The notes under the pieces were generated by a model. It saw only the letters and a program-made list of their open reading frames with translations. It made no database searches and was not told the DNA's origin. 64,000 nucleotides of DNA from Merdimonas faecigallinarum (GTDB lineage Bacteria; Bacillota; Clostridia; Lachnospirales; Lachnospiraceae): positions 11,677-75,676 of the forward strand of contig DWXJ01000094.1 of NCBI GenBank assembly GCA_019119285.1. Reading direction: 5' to 3'. A program made the position numbers and the translations under genes. Positions 16,156-23,570 of this stretch are shown here, in pieces; positions within the stretch are counted from its first letter, which is position 1; the number at the start of each line of letters is the position of its first letter.

Positions 16156-16994
16156 AAAGCCATCCTCTTTTCCACAAAATGTGGATTAGGAGGGGTTCAA
16201 TGTCGAGAAAACCTAGAAAAGAAAGCAGAACGAAAATATATCATCTTGTGAACCGTGGACTCGAAAAGCGCCCAATATTCGGAGAGAATCGGGAACGGTC
16301 CAGAATGATAAACATTATACGAAAGTATTATAAAGAGTATCAGATTAATTTCTACGCATATTGTATTATGCCAAATCATTTTCATTTGCTGGTACAGGGA
16401 GAACTAGAAGTACTGGCGCTTTTCATGGCTGTAATCTCAGCAAGATACGCATTATATTACAATTATAAACATCAAAGATCCGGTTATGTATTTCAAGACC
16501 GCTACCGAAGTCAATGTGTGGAGGATGAATCCTATTTTTGGAATTGCGTGAGGTATATTCATTTAAATCCGTTGAAAGCAGGACTGGCTTCAGATCTGGT
16601 TAGTTATCCGTATGGAAGTATGAAGGAATATTGTACGATTTATGCGGAAGAGGACCAGATTCTCTGCGCAGAATCTTATGCAAAGATTAAAGAGGAATTT
16701 GAAACAGGGCAGAATTTCATGGAATTTCACGGAAAACGGTGCAGGGATATTTTTATTGATGAGAAGGCGGATGAGTTTGAGCAGAAAATAGAAGTCGCAA
16801 TGATGCTTTTGGAAGACTATGCGGCTCAAAAAGAAATTCCGTTGCAAGAGGCATTAGACTATGCAGAATTAAGGAAATCTTATGAGCAGGAGATGAAGAC
16901 CCTGTTGAAGATATCCAAAGGCGAGGCAGAAAAGATCCAGGATGTTATAAAGGGCAGGTTGCAATAAGAAAATAATAGAAAAGAGGATGGCTTT
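16156..16994 (+). mobile_element. Transposase unit bounded by perfect 17-bp inverted repeats
   Basis: AAAGCCATCCTCTTTTC at 16156-16172 and its exact complement at 16978-16994 enclose a single tyrosine transposase gene. Palindrome copies 3 and 4 lie immediately outside. The arrangement matches a RAYT gene bracketed by its REP elements, but the long terminal inverted repeat is not the usual IS200/IS605 end. Confidence 0.7.
16200..16967 (+). CDS. REP-associated tyrosine transposase (RAYT / IS200-like, Y1 HUH)
   Basis: Single-strand DNA transposase of the Y1 HUH superfamily. The metal-binding HUH motif is MPNHFHLLVQ near residue 58-67, and the catalytic tyrosine is most likely in CVRYIHLNPLKAGL near residue 120, the arrangement typical of RAYTs. 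The N-terminus MSRKPRKESRTKIYHLVNRG also fits the family. The C-terminal third is charged and helical and has no assigned role. Length 255 residues from the ATG following taggaggggttca; an in-frame start at 16056 lies inside proS and the palindrome and was rejected. No frameshift or stop is present, so the gene may be active. RAYTs elsewhere are thought to mobilise REP palindromes; here two palindromes flank the gene and others lie nearby. Confidence 0.88.
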   Translation: MSRKPRKESRTKIYHLVNRGLEKRPIFGENRERSRMINIIRKYYKEYQINFYAYCIMPNHFHLLVQGELEVLALFMAVISARYALYYNYKHQRSGYVFQDRYRSQCVEDESYFWNCVRYIHLNPLKAGLASDLVSYPYGSMKEYCTIYAEEDQILCAESYAKIKEEFETGQNFMEFHGKRCRDIFIDEKADEFEQKIEVAMMLLEDYAAQKEIPLQEALDYAELRKSYEQEMKTLLKISKGEAEKIQDVIKGRLQ

Positions 16995-17046
16995 CCAGGA
17001 ATGGGGACGGGGGATTTTCAAAAATCCCCGTCCCCATTCCTGGAAA
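16992..17046. repeat. Palindrome family, copy 4 (right of the transposase gene)
   Basis: Core 17003-17035, 33 nt: the right arm has four instead of five C residues. Flanks TTTCCAGGAAT / ATTCCTGGAAA are complementary over 11 bp. The left flank overlaps the last 3 bp of the transposase unit's inverted repeat. Confidence 0.92.
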
Positions 17047-17089
17047 ATGTGTTATGATAATGATAATGTTGATAAGTGGAGGGGAAAAT

Positions 17090-18418
17090 GTGGATAACAG
17101 GAAGATTGTCTTGCCTGATAAAGTTAAGAGAATTATTTTGAATCTGCAAAGCCATGGGTATGAGGCTTATGCGGTGGGCGGCTGTGTGAGGGATTCGCTG
17201 TTGGGAAGGACGCCGGAGGATTGGGATATTACGACTTCTGCCACACCTTTCCAGGTAAAAGCCATTTTTCCAAAGACGTTTGATACGGGAATCGAACATG
17301 GAACGGTTACGGTTCTTATGGAAAAGGAAGGCTTTGAGGTTACAACTTACCGGATAGACGGGGAGTATGAGGATGCGAGACATCCAAAGGAAGTGACCTT
17401 TACAGCCAGTCTGACAGAGGACCTGCGGCGCCGTGATTTTACGATTAATGCGATGGCATATAATGATGCAGAGGGTTTGATTGATGTGTTTGGCGGCCTG
17501 GCGGATTTGCAGAATAAAATGATCCGCTGCGTGGGAAATGCGAGAGAACGGTTTTCGGAAGATGCGTTGCGCATTTTGCGAGGAATAAGATTTGCTGCGC
17601 AGCTGGGGTTTGAGATCGACGAGGAGACCCGAAATGGAATGCGGACGCTGGCGCCGACGCTTAAGAAGATCAGTGCGGAGCGGATTCAGGTGGAATTTGT
17701 GAAACTGCTCACTTCAGACCGGCCGGACATGCTGCGCGAAGCGTATCAACTGGGAATTACCAGGCAATTTCTTCCGGAGTTTGATCTTCTGATGCAGACG
17801 GAACAGGAAACGCCGCATCACATGTATAACGTGGGAGAGCATACTCTGCATGCCATGACAAATATCCGGGCCAATAAGATTCTCCGTTTGACAATGCTTA
17901 TGCATGATATGGGGAAACCGGCGTTAAAGACGATGGATGAAACCGGGCGCGCGCATTTTAAAAAACATGCGTTAGAAAGCGAAAAGATCTCAAAAGAAAT
18001 CATGACAAAATTGAAATTTGATAATGATACCAAACACAAGGTTTCCAGACTTGTACTTTATCATGATTATCGAATGCCGGCGACAGACAGGGCGGTCCGC
18101 AGGGCAATGAACCGGATAGGGGAAGATTTATTTCCTTTTTATCTGGAAGTCAGGCGGGCAGATGTCCTGGCACAAAGCACATATAAACGGGAAGAAAAGA
18201 TAGAGAATCTGGATCAGATCGAGAAATTATACGGGCAGATCAAAGAGGCCGGGCAGTGCGTATCATTAAAAGGTCTTGCAGTGACGGGGAAAGATCTGAT
18301 CGAAGCCGGGATGCAGCCGGGAAAAGAAATAGGAGAAAAGCTGAACGAGTTATTGGAACTGGTAATTGAATGTCCCGAATACAATACAAAAGAAGAGTTA
18401 TTAAAACATTTGGGATAA
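17090..18418 (+). CDS. cca: CCA tRNA nucleotidyltransferase with HD domain
   Basis: Adds or repairs the 3' CCA of tRNAs. The nucleotidyltransferase motif GGCVRDSLLGRTPEDWDITT is near residue 25, followed by the RRRDFTINAMAY-type motif (LRRRDFTINAMA), the RNA-binding neck region (RILRGIRFAAQLGFEID), and an HD phosphohydrolase-like domain (HMYNVGEHTLHAM, LMHDMGKPA). I choose the GTG at 17090, preceded by ggagggg, giving 442 residues starting MDNRKIVLP; in-frame ATGs upstream at 17054-17066 lack such a site. It is bracketed by palindrome copies 4 and 5. Whether the enzyme is a full CCA- or an A-adding enzyme cannot be told, but no second gene is visible here. Confidence 0.9.
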   Translation: MDNRKIVLPDKVKRIILNLQSHGYEAYAVGGCVRDSLLGRTPEDWDITTSATPFQVKAIFPKTFDTGIEHGTVTVLMEKEGFEVTTYRIDGEYEDARHPKEVTFTASLTEDLRRRDFTINAMAYNDAEGLIDVFGGLADLQNKMIRCVGNARERFSEDALRILRGIRFAAQLGFEIDEETRNGMRTLAPTLKKISAERIQVEFVKLLTSDRPDMLREAYQLGITRQFLPEFDLLMQTEQETPHHMYNVGEHTLHAMTNIRANKILRLTMLMHDMGKPALKTMDETGRAHFKKHALESEKISKEIMTKLKFDNDTKHKVSRLVLYHDYRMPATDRAVRRAMNRIGEDLFPFYLEVRRADVLAQSTYKREEKIENLDQIEKLYGQIKEAGQCVSLKGLAVTGKDLIEAGMQPGKEIGEKLNELLELVIECPEYNTKEELLKHLG

Positions 18419-18446
18419 GTTTGTGGAAAACGATGTGGATAAAAAA

Positions 18447-18506
18447 GAAATATGCCAATGGGGACGGGGGATTTCTGGAAATCCCCCGTCCCCATTGGCA
18501 TATTTC
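18447..18506. repeat. Palindrome family, copy 5
   Basis: Core 18460-18493 (34 nt, loop CTGG) with the longest complementary flanks of the family, GAAATATGCCAAT / ATTGGCATATTTC, 13 bp each. It starts 28 bp after the cca stop. Confidence 0.92.
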
Positions 18507-18563
18507 ATCCCCCGGGGGCATACGCTAGAAAGAACATGTGATGTGAGTTGCAGGGGATGAAGT

Positions 18564-19739
18564 ATGCAGGAATATGAGCGAGCGGTTTTGGAGAAATATG
18601 ATATGGATGTGACCGGCACCCGCAAGACCAGGGGTGCTATTTTATGCGACACGGATCAGGGGATCTTGCTGCTTAAGGAAGTGCAGGGGACTGCGAAACG
18701 TATTCCTGTATTGTGTGGGTTGTACGATGCTTTGCTTGGGCAGGGTTATGAGAATGTGGACTATATTATCCGCACGAAAGAGGGGGCATGTGTGGCGGAG
18801 ATGGAAGACGGCGGAAAGTATATTTTGAAGCGCTGGTTTGCCGGGCGGGAATGTGAAGTCCGAAGGCCGGGGGAACTTCTTGCCGCGGCGGGAATGCTTG
18901 CGAAACTGCATATTGTGATGCGCGGCAATTTTTTGACGGAACATCAGCCGCCGGCGCTGGAATGCCCGCCGGAATGTCTGCCGGAAGAGGAATGTGTGCG
19001 GCACAATCGGGAAGATCCGCAGCGTAATCGTGAGCATCAGCCGGAAGAGGAATATGTGCGGCACGATCGGGAAGATCCGCAGCATAATCGGGAGCATCCG
19101 CTGGAAGAGGAGTATGCGCGGCACAACCGGGAGCTTTGCAAAGTGCGGAAATTTGTGCGGAAGCTTTCTCCGAAAGGGGAGTTTGAATATGCGTTCCTGC
19201 GCTGTTTTGACCAGATGTATCTGTGGGCGCAGGCCGCGGAGGAGAAGCTGGCTGATTCCGGGTACCGGCATCTGGCCGCGGACAGCCGGGAGAAGGGCTG
19301 CCTGGTCCACGGGGAGTACAACTACCATAACATTCTGGTCCTGCAGGCGGAGTCCGGACAGGAGCCAGGCCGGGAGTTCGGACGCAGAGAGCAGCCGCAG
19401 ATCGCGGTTACCGGTTTTGAGAAGTTTAAGCAGGGCATTCAGGCGGAGGATCTGTACTATTTCCTGCGCAAAGTGATGGAAAAGCAGGGATGGAAGGTGC
19501 GGCTGGGAGACAATATGCTGAACGCCTATTCGGCGATCCGGCCACTGTCAGAAGAGGAAATGCAGTATCTTTGCCTGCGCTTTGTCTACCCGGAAAAATT
19601 CTGGAAAACTGCAGACTCCTATTACCGGTCAAATAAAGTGCTGCTGCCTGCAAAAAGCCTCGAAAAACTGGAAACAGCCATTCGCCAGACCGAGGAAAAG
19701 AAACGGTTTTTAGAGGAGATATTTTCTTTTCATTTATAA
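18564..19739 (+). CDS. CotS-like spore coat / kinase-fold protein with internal repeats
   Basis: Protein related to the CotS/YsxE/YutH group, spore-coat-associated proteins with an aminoglycoside-phosphotransferase-like kinase fold. The N-terminal lobe includes GAILCDTDQGILLLKEV and YILKRWFAGRECEV; the C-terminal lobe has a Brenner-like catalytic loop LVHGEYNYHNILVL near residue 252, with Glu in place of the usual Asp. In the middle (about residues 140-190) is a hydrophilic insertion of two complete and one partial copies of a 20-residue unit (EEEYVRHDREDPQHNREH), encoded by 60-bp DNA repeats. Length 391 residues. A role in the coat is inferred from the family; no substrate is known. It has its own start region after palindrome copy 5. 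Confidence 0.75.
   Translation: MQEYERAVLEKYDMDVTGTRKTRGAILCDTDQGILLLKEVQGTAKRIPVLCGLYDALLGQGYENVDYIIRTKEGACVAEMEDGGKYILKRWFAGRECEVRRPGELLAAAGMLAKLHIVMRGNFLTEHQPPALECPPECLPEEECVRHNREDPQRNREHQPEEEYVRHDREDPQHNREHPLEEEYARHNRELCKVRKFVRKLSPKGEFEYAFLRCFDQMYLWAQAAEEKLADSGYRHLAADSREKGCLVHGEYNYHNILVLQAESGQEPGREFGRREQPQIAVTGFEKFKQGIQAEDLYYFLRKVMEKQGWKVRLGDNMLNAYSAIRPLSEEEMQYLCLRFVYPEKFWKTADSYYRSNKVLLPAKSLEKLETAIRQTEEKKRFLEEIFSFHL
18981..19136 (+). repeat. 60-bp in-frame tandem repeats in the cotS-like gene
   Basis: Units at 18981-19040 and 19041-19100 plus a partial third to 19136, each beginning c(c/t)ggaagagga and encoding EEExxRHxRE-type peptides. The copies are diverged but aligned without gaps. 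Confidence 0.85.
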
Positions 19740-19755
19740 ACTCTTGTTGTATAAT
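19727..19755 (+). promoter_or_regulatory. Promoter of the phosphoglucomutase gene
   Basis: TTTTCA, 17-nt spacer, TATAAT, overlapping the last codons of the cotS-like gene and about 30 bp before the next start. Confidence 0.5.
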
Positions 19756-19784
19756 GAAGTCATTAAGGATAGGAGGTACCGAAA

Positions 19785-21518
19785 ATGGAATATCGCGAAA
19801 GTTATGAAGAATGGCTGAAAAATCCCTATTTCGACGATGCCACGAAAGAAGAGCTTCGTAGTATAGCGGATGATGACAACGAAATAAAAGAGCGTTTTTA
19901 CAAAGAACTGGAGTTTGGAACAGCAGGTCTTAGAGGCGTGATCGGAGCAGGAACGAACCGGATGAATATTTATACGGTACGGAAGGCCACACAGGGACTT
20001 GCAAATTATATCATAAAAAATAACGGGCAGGCGAAAGGCGTGGCGATTGCCTACGATTCCCGCCGGATGTCCCCGGAATTTGCCGATGAAGCGGCGCGCT
20101 GCCTGGCGGCAAACGGGATCAAGGCGTACATTTTCGAATCTTTGCGCCCGACGCCGGAACTTTCTTATGCAGTCCGCCGGCTGGGAGCGATCGCAGGCAT
20201 CAACATCACGGCCAGCCACAACCCGCCGGAATACAATGGCTACAAAGTGTACTGGGAAGACGGCGCCCAGATTACTCCGCCTCACGACAAGGGCATCATG
20301 GATGAGGTAAAGGCCGTGACAGATTATAATACGGTAAAAACGATGGACCGGGAAGAAGCAAAGAAAGCCGGGCTCTATGAAGTGATCGGCCAGGAAGTGG
20401 ACGACGGCTATATTGCGGAACTGAAAAAACAGGTTATCCATCAGGACTCCATCAATGCGGTAGGAAGAGATCTGAAGATCGTTTACAGCCCGCTCCACGG
20501 CACCGGAAATATTCCGGCACGCCGCATTTTAAAAGAGCTTGGCTTTACCAATGTGTATGTAGTCAAGGAGCAGGAACTGCCGGATGGAGAGTTCCCGACC
20601 GTATCCTATCCGAATCCGGAAGCAAAAGAAGCGTTTGAACTGGGACTGAAGCTTGCAAAAGAAGTGGACGCAGACCTGGTGCTGGCGACCGATCCGGACG
20701 CGGACCGTCTGGGCGTTTATGTGAAAGATACTGCGTCCGGCGATTATAAGGTTCTGACCGGAAATATGTCCGGCTGCCTGCTGGCGGATTATGAGATCGG
20801 ACAGAGAAAAGCAATGTACGGTCTTCCGGACGACGGTTATCTGATCAAGACTATCGTAACCTCCAACCTGGCAGACGCCATTGCAAAGGGATATCAGATC
20901 GGCCTGATCGAAGTCCTGACAGGCTTCAAATACATCGGACAGCAGATCCTGAAGTTTGAGACCACCGGAAAAGGCAGTTATCTCTTTGGATTCGAAGAAA
21001 GCTACGGCTGCCTGATCGGAACACATGCAAGGGATAAAGACGCGATCGTTGCCACCATGGCTCTCTGTGAAGCCGCGGCATACTACCGGACACAGGGTAA
21101 GACGCTGTGGGATGCGATGCTGGACATGTATGAGAAGTACGGCTATTATAAAGACGATATCCAGTCCATCACGCTGAAAGGAATTGAAGGCCTGAACAAG
21201 ATCCAGAAGATCATGGATACGCTGCGGGAGAATCCGCCGGCTCAGATCGGAGGATGCCAGGTGCTGAAAGCAAGGGATTATAAGGCGGATACCATCAAGG
21301 ATATCAGGACCGGAGAAGTAACGAGCACAGGCCTGCCAAGCTCCAATGTTCTGTACTATGACCTTTCGGACGACGCATGGGTGTGCGTAAGACCGTCCGG
21401 CACGGAGCCGAAGGTAAAATTCTACTACGGAGTCAAGGGAAATTCGCTGGAAGACGCGGAAGAAAAATCGTCAAAATTAGGCAAAGAAGTGGTTGCCATG
21501 ATTGATGAACTTCTTTAA
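19785..21518 (+). CDS. Phosphoglucomutase / phosphomannomutase (alpha-D-phosphohexomutase)
   Basis: Interconverts glucose 6-phosphate and glucose 1-phosphate (possibly also mannose phosphates), linking glycolysis with the ADP-glucose route and cell-wall sugars. The phosphoserine loop is NITASHNPPEYNGYKVYW near residue 145, the metal loop ATDPDADRLGVYV near 305, the sugar-binding loop GFEESYGCLIG near 405, and the phosphate-binding loop VRPSGTEPKVKFYY near 545. Length 577 residues, typical of the Firmicute PgcA-type enzyme. The start follows aggaggtaccgaaa. It is followed by 190 bp containing the hup promoter. Confidence 0.92.
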   Translation: MEYRESYEEWLKNPYFDDATKEELRSIADDDNEIKERFYKELEFGTAGLRGVIGAGTNRMNIYTVRKATQGLANYIIKNNGQAKGVAIAYDSRRMSPEFADEAARCLAANGIKAYIFESLRPTPELSYAVRRLGAIAGINITASHNPPEYNGYKVYWEDGAQITPPHDKGIMDEVKAVTDYNTVKTMDREEAKKAGLYEVIGQEVDDGYIAELKKQVIHQDSINAVGRDLKIVYSPLHGTGNIPARRILKELGFTNVYVVKEQELPDGEFPTVSYPNPEAKEAFELGLKLAKEVDADLVLATDPDADRLGVYVKDTASGDYKVLTGNMSGCLLADYEIGQRKAMYGLPDDGYLIKTIVTSNLADAIAKGYQIGLIEVLTGFKYIGQQILKFETTGKGSYLFGFEESYGCLIGTHARDKDAIVATMALCEAAAYYRTQGKTLWDAMLDMYEKYGYYKDDIQSITLKGIEGLNKIQKIMDTLRENPPAQIGGCQVLKARDYKADTIKDIRTGEVTSTGLPSSNVLYYDLSDDAWVCVRPSGTEPKVKFYYGVKGNSLEDAEEKSSKLGKEVVAMIDELL

Positions 21519-21573
21519 TCGGGTTAAAATAGCGCAAAAGCCTTGAAAATACGGGAAAAACTGTGAAAAAATC

Positions 21574-21602
21574 TTGACAAACAGTAGTAAAACAGTTATA
21601 AC
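21574..21602 (+). promoter_or_regulatory. Promoter of the HU gene
   Basis: TTGACA, 17-nt spacer, TATAAC, followed by a leader of about 100 nt before the HU start codon. Confidence 0.7.
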
Positions 21603-21710
21603 AGTAACTAAGACACCACAAGTGCGGAATAGAAGCGCGCACACGGTGTATACTACTCATAGAATTTAAGGCAAAAGATTCTATATTTGAACAAGAGGAG
21701 GAAATTATCC

Positions 21711-21986
21711 ATGAACAAAACAGAATTAATCGCAGCAATTGCAGATCAGGCAGAACTGTCTAAGAAGGATTCTGAGAAAGCTTTAAAGGCACTGGTTGAC
21801 GTGATCACAGACGAGCTGAAGAAAGATCACAAGGTACAGTTAGTTGGCTTTGGTACATTTGAAGTGAGCCAGAGAGCAGCAAGAGAGGGAAGAAATCCTC
21901 AGACTGGCAAGACCATGAAGATCGAAGCTTGCAAGGCACCGAAGTTCAAAGCTGGCAAGGCTTTAAAGGATGCTGTAAACGCATAA
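21711..21986 (+). CDS. hup: DNA-binding protein HU
   Basis: Small histone-like nucleoid protein that bends and compacts DNA. The N-terminus MNKTELIAAIADQAELSKKD and the DNA-binding arm region GFGTFEVSQRAAREGRNPQTG with the invariant NPQTG are diagnostic. The start is set at the ATG after gaggaggaaattatcc; an in-frame ATG at 21687 comes from the leader. Length 91 residues, normal. Strong promoter upstream, intrinsic terminator downstream, so mainly monocistronic. The following genes form the yab-divIC-spoIIE block. Confidence 0.95.
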   Translation: MNKTELIAAIADQAELSKKDSEKALKALVDVITDELKKDHKVQLVGFGTFEVSQRAAREGRNPQTGKTMKIEACKAPKFKAGKALKDAVNA

Positions 21987-22004
21987 TTCATTCAAATAAA
22001 AGGA

Positions 22005-22036
22005 CAGGCTGCGTAGAAACTACGCAGTCTGTTTTT
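22005..22036 (+). terminator. Intrinsic terminator after hup
   Basis: Stem CAGGCTGCGTAG / CTACGCAGTCTG with loop AAA, followed by TTTTT. Confidence 0.88.
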
Positions 22037-22077
22037 CTTCTGTAAAAAAACGGAGACATTAAGAAAGCGAGAAGGCT

Positions 22078-22317
22078 ATGAGACTTGATAAATTTTTAAA
22101 AGTGTCCAGACTGATCAAGAGGCGTACCGTGGCAAACGAGGCCTGCGACGCGGGGCGGGTAACCGTCAATGGCGCGGTCGCAAAAGCTTCGGTCAAGGTA
22201 AAGCCCGGCGATATCATAGAGATCCAGTTCGGGACAAGAAATGTAAAAGTAGAGGTTCTGGATATCCAGGAAACTACAAAAAAAGAAGAAGCAAAGGACT
22301 TGTTCCGATATCTGTAA
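22078..22317 (+). CDS. rqcP: S4-domain RNA-binding protein RqcP (YabO)
   Basis: S4-fold protein (Hsp15 family) that binds stalled 50S subunits and assists RqcH in ribosome quality control in Firmicutes. The S4 motif is MRLDKFLKVSRLIKRRTVAN, followed by GRVTVNGAVAKASVKVKPGD. Length 79 residues, normal. It stands first in the conserved run rqcP-yabP-yabQ-divIC-spoIIE, as in Bacillus, which supports the orthology beyond the short sequence. Confidence 0.88.
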   Translation: MRLDKFLKVSRLIKRRTVANEACDAGRVTVNGAVAKASVKVKPGDIIEIQFGTRNVKVEVLDIQETTKKEEAKDLFRYL

Positions 22318-22357
22318 TAAATCCAGACAGCCTTTCATATGATTACTAAGAAAGGTT

Positions 22358-22651
22358 GTGATAAACGTGGAAGAGCGTACCGTACCAAAAAACCATAAGC
22401 TGGTGATCAATAACCGCAAGACCAGCACAGTTACGGGAGTGACCGACGTGCTTTCTTTTGATCTGAACGAGATTTTGCTGGAAACAGAACAGGGCATGCT
22501 GATGGTGAAAGGAGCCAATCTCCATGTCAACCGGCTGAGCCTTGAAAAAGGGGAAGTAGATATCTCGGGAGGCATTGACAGCCTGGCTTATTCCGATGTA
22601 CAGGGACATGGCAAAGCCCAGGAAAATTTATTCGCAAAACTCTTCAGGTGA
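22358..22651 (+). CDS. yabP: Sporulation protein YabP
   Basis: Small sporulation protein needed, with YabQ, for spore cortex formation. Recognisable core VTGVTDVLSFDLNEILLETE followed by GMLMVKGANLHVNRLSLEKG and GEVDISGGIDSL. Length 97 residues, normal. Start uncertain: GTG at 22358 sits 2 nt from aaagg, and another in-frame GTG at 22367 gives a better spacing and starts MEERTVPKNHK. It follows rqcP by 40 bp and is followed at once by yabQ. Confidence 0.85.
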   Translation: MINVEERTVPKNHKLVINNRKTSTVTGVTDVLSFDLNEILLETEQGMLMVKGANLHVNRLSLEKGEVDISGGIDSLAYSDVQGHGKAQENLFAKLFR

Positions 22652-22655
22652 CAAG

Positions 22656-22988
22656 ATGCCGCAGATCCAGGTAGAAATCATGATATTTTTTTCCGCTGTC
22701 CTCTCAGGCGCGGTTCTCCGGGCAGTGTACCGGGGGATTGGATGCGTCAGGGAGTGGATCCCGCACAGAGCGGCTGTGATAGAATTGGAAGACCTGCTCT
22801 ACTGGCTGGCCGCGGCGCTCTATTTGTTTGTGCAAATTTACCATACAAGCAATGGTAGTATAAGATGGTATTTTATACTAGGTGTTGTGGTTGGAGCGGT
22901 TTTTACCAGTTTTTTGTTTCGCCGGATGAAAAAAATACACAAAAAAATCTACGGGGAAAGACACAAAGAATTCATGAAAACCCCTTGA
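22656..22988 (+). CDS. yabQ: Spore cortex membrane protein YabQ
   Basis: Integral membrane sporulation protein that works with YabP. From the ATG at 22656 it has 110 residues with three to four hydrophobic segments: VEIMIFFSAVLSGAVLRAVY, ELEDLLYWLAAALYLFVQIY, and YFILGVVVGAVFTSFLF, then a basic tail (RRMKKIHKKIYGERHKEF). An upstream in-frame start within yabP was rejected because aggtgac lies before the chosen ATG, 4 bp after the yabP stop. Position between yabP and divIC supports the call. Confidence 0.82.
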   Translation: MPQIQVEIMIFFSAVLSGAVLRAVYRGIGCVREWIPHRAAVIELEDLLYWLAAALYLFVQIYHTSNGSIRWYFILGVVVGAVFTSFLFRRMKKIHKKIYGERHKEFMKTP

Positions 22989-23070
22989 TTCACCTTCTGA
23001 AAAAAGTTAATATAATCGTTAACAGGGTGAGTAAAGCCGGGAAGATCCGGCGAAAAGGGTGAGTATAAAT

Positions 23071-23394
23071 ATGGAAGAAACAAGAAAAAAGAACCGCGGG
23101 AAAAAGAGAAGCCGGCGGATGCAGCGCCACAGAACCAGCGTGCTTGCAGTCAGCGCAGTGATCATACTGCTTCTGGCAGTGGTTTCCGTGAACAGCGTGA
23201 CACTCAAAGCACAGGAAAGTGAGTATGAGACGCAGATCGCGGAACTCGAGTCACAGATCGATGAAGAAAAATCACGGAGCAAACAGATTGATAAACTGGA
23301 AGAATATGTGGGCACGGATGAGTATATAGAAGATGTGGCCAAGGATAAGCTGGGACTGATCCATGAAAATGAGATCATATTCCGGGCGCAGTAA
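23071..23394 (+). CDS. divIC: Septum formation initiator DivIC/FtsB family
   Basis: Bitopic division protein of the divisome (DivIC-FtsL-DivIB complex). A basic cytoplasmic N-terminus (KKNRGKKRSRRMQRHR) precedes one membrane segment (VLAVSAVIILLLAVVSV, about residues 30-46) and an extracytoplasmic coiled coil (QESEYETQIAELESQIDEEK), ending with the conserved KDKLGLIHENEIIF. Length 107 residues. The ATG at 23071 is preceded by agggtgag at good spacing; a GTG four codons earlier overlaps that site. A terminator follows. Confidence 0.87.
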   Translation: MEETRKKNRGKKRSRRMQRHRTSVLAVSAVIILLLAVVSVNSVTLKAQESEYETQIAELESQIDEEKSRSKQIDKLEEYVGTDEYIEDVAKDKLGLIHENEIIFRAQ

Positions 23395-23407
23395 ATGACA
23401 AAGGATG

Positions 23408-23441
23408 AGCTTTGGGAAAGAAATTTCCCGAAGCTTTTTTT
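23408..23441 (+). terminator. Intrinsic terminator after divIC
   Basis: Stem AGCTTTGGGAAA / TTTCCCGAAGCT with loop GAAA, followed by a run of T. It separates divIC from the spoIIE-like gene, so the latter needs its own promoter in the next 130 bp; I could not identify one with confidence. Confidence 0.85.
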
Positions 23442-23570
23442 GTGCTGGCGACGAGCCAAAGTCCGGGCTTGCCCGAGACCTTGGCGACCGCTTACAATCC
23501 CGGAATGCGCCTTCTGGCACATCCGGTGATTCATTTAAGTCAGGGGAGATATCAGAAAGGGGACCGATCC

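Noticed and set aside
16056..16199. N-terminal extension of the transposase reading frame through the palindrome (GGRGISENPPSPNQ)
   Set aside because: It overlaps the end of proS, encodes the palindrome itself, and a strong ribosome site precedes the ATG at 16200.
7156..18442. DnaA-box-like 9-mers taken as a chromosomal origin
   Set aside because: Only the 7156 group is clustered; no dnaA, dnaN, AT-rich unwinding region or typical origin genes are present.
22575..22655. Upstream start for yabQ inside yabP
   Set aside because: The added residues are not hydrophobic or conserved-looking, and a ribosome site precedes the ATG at 22656.
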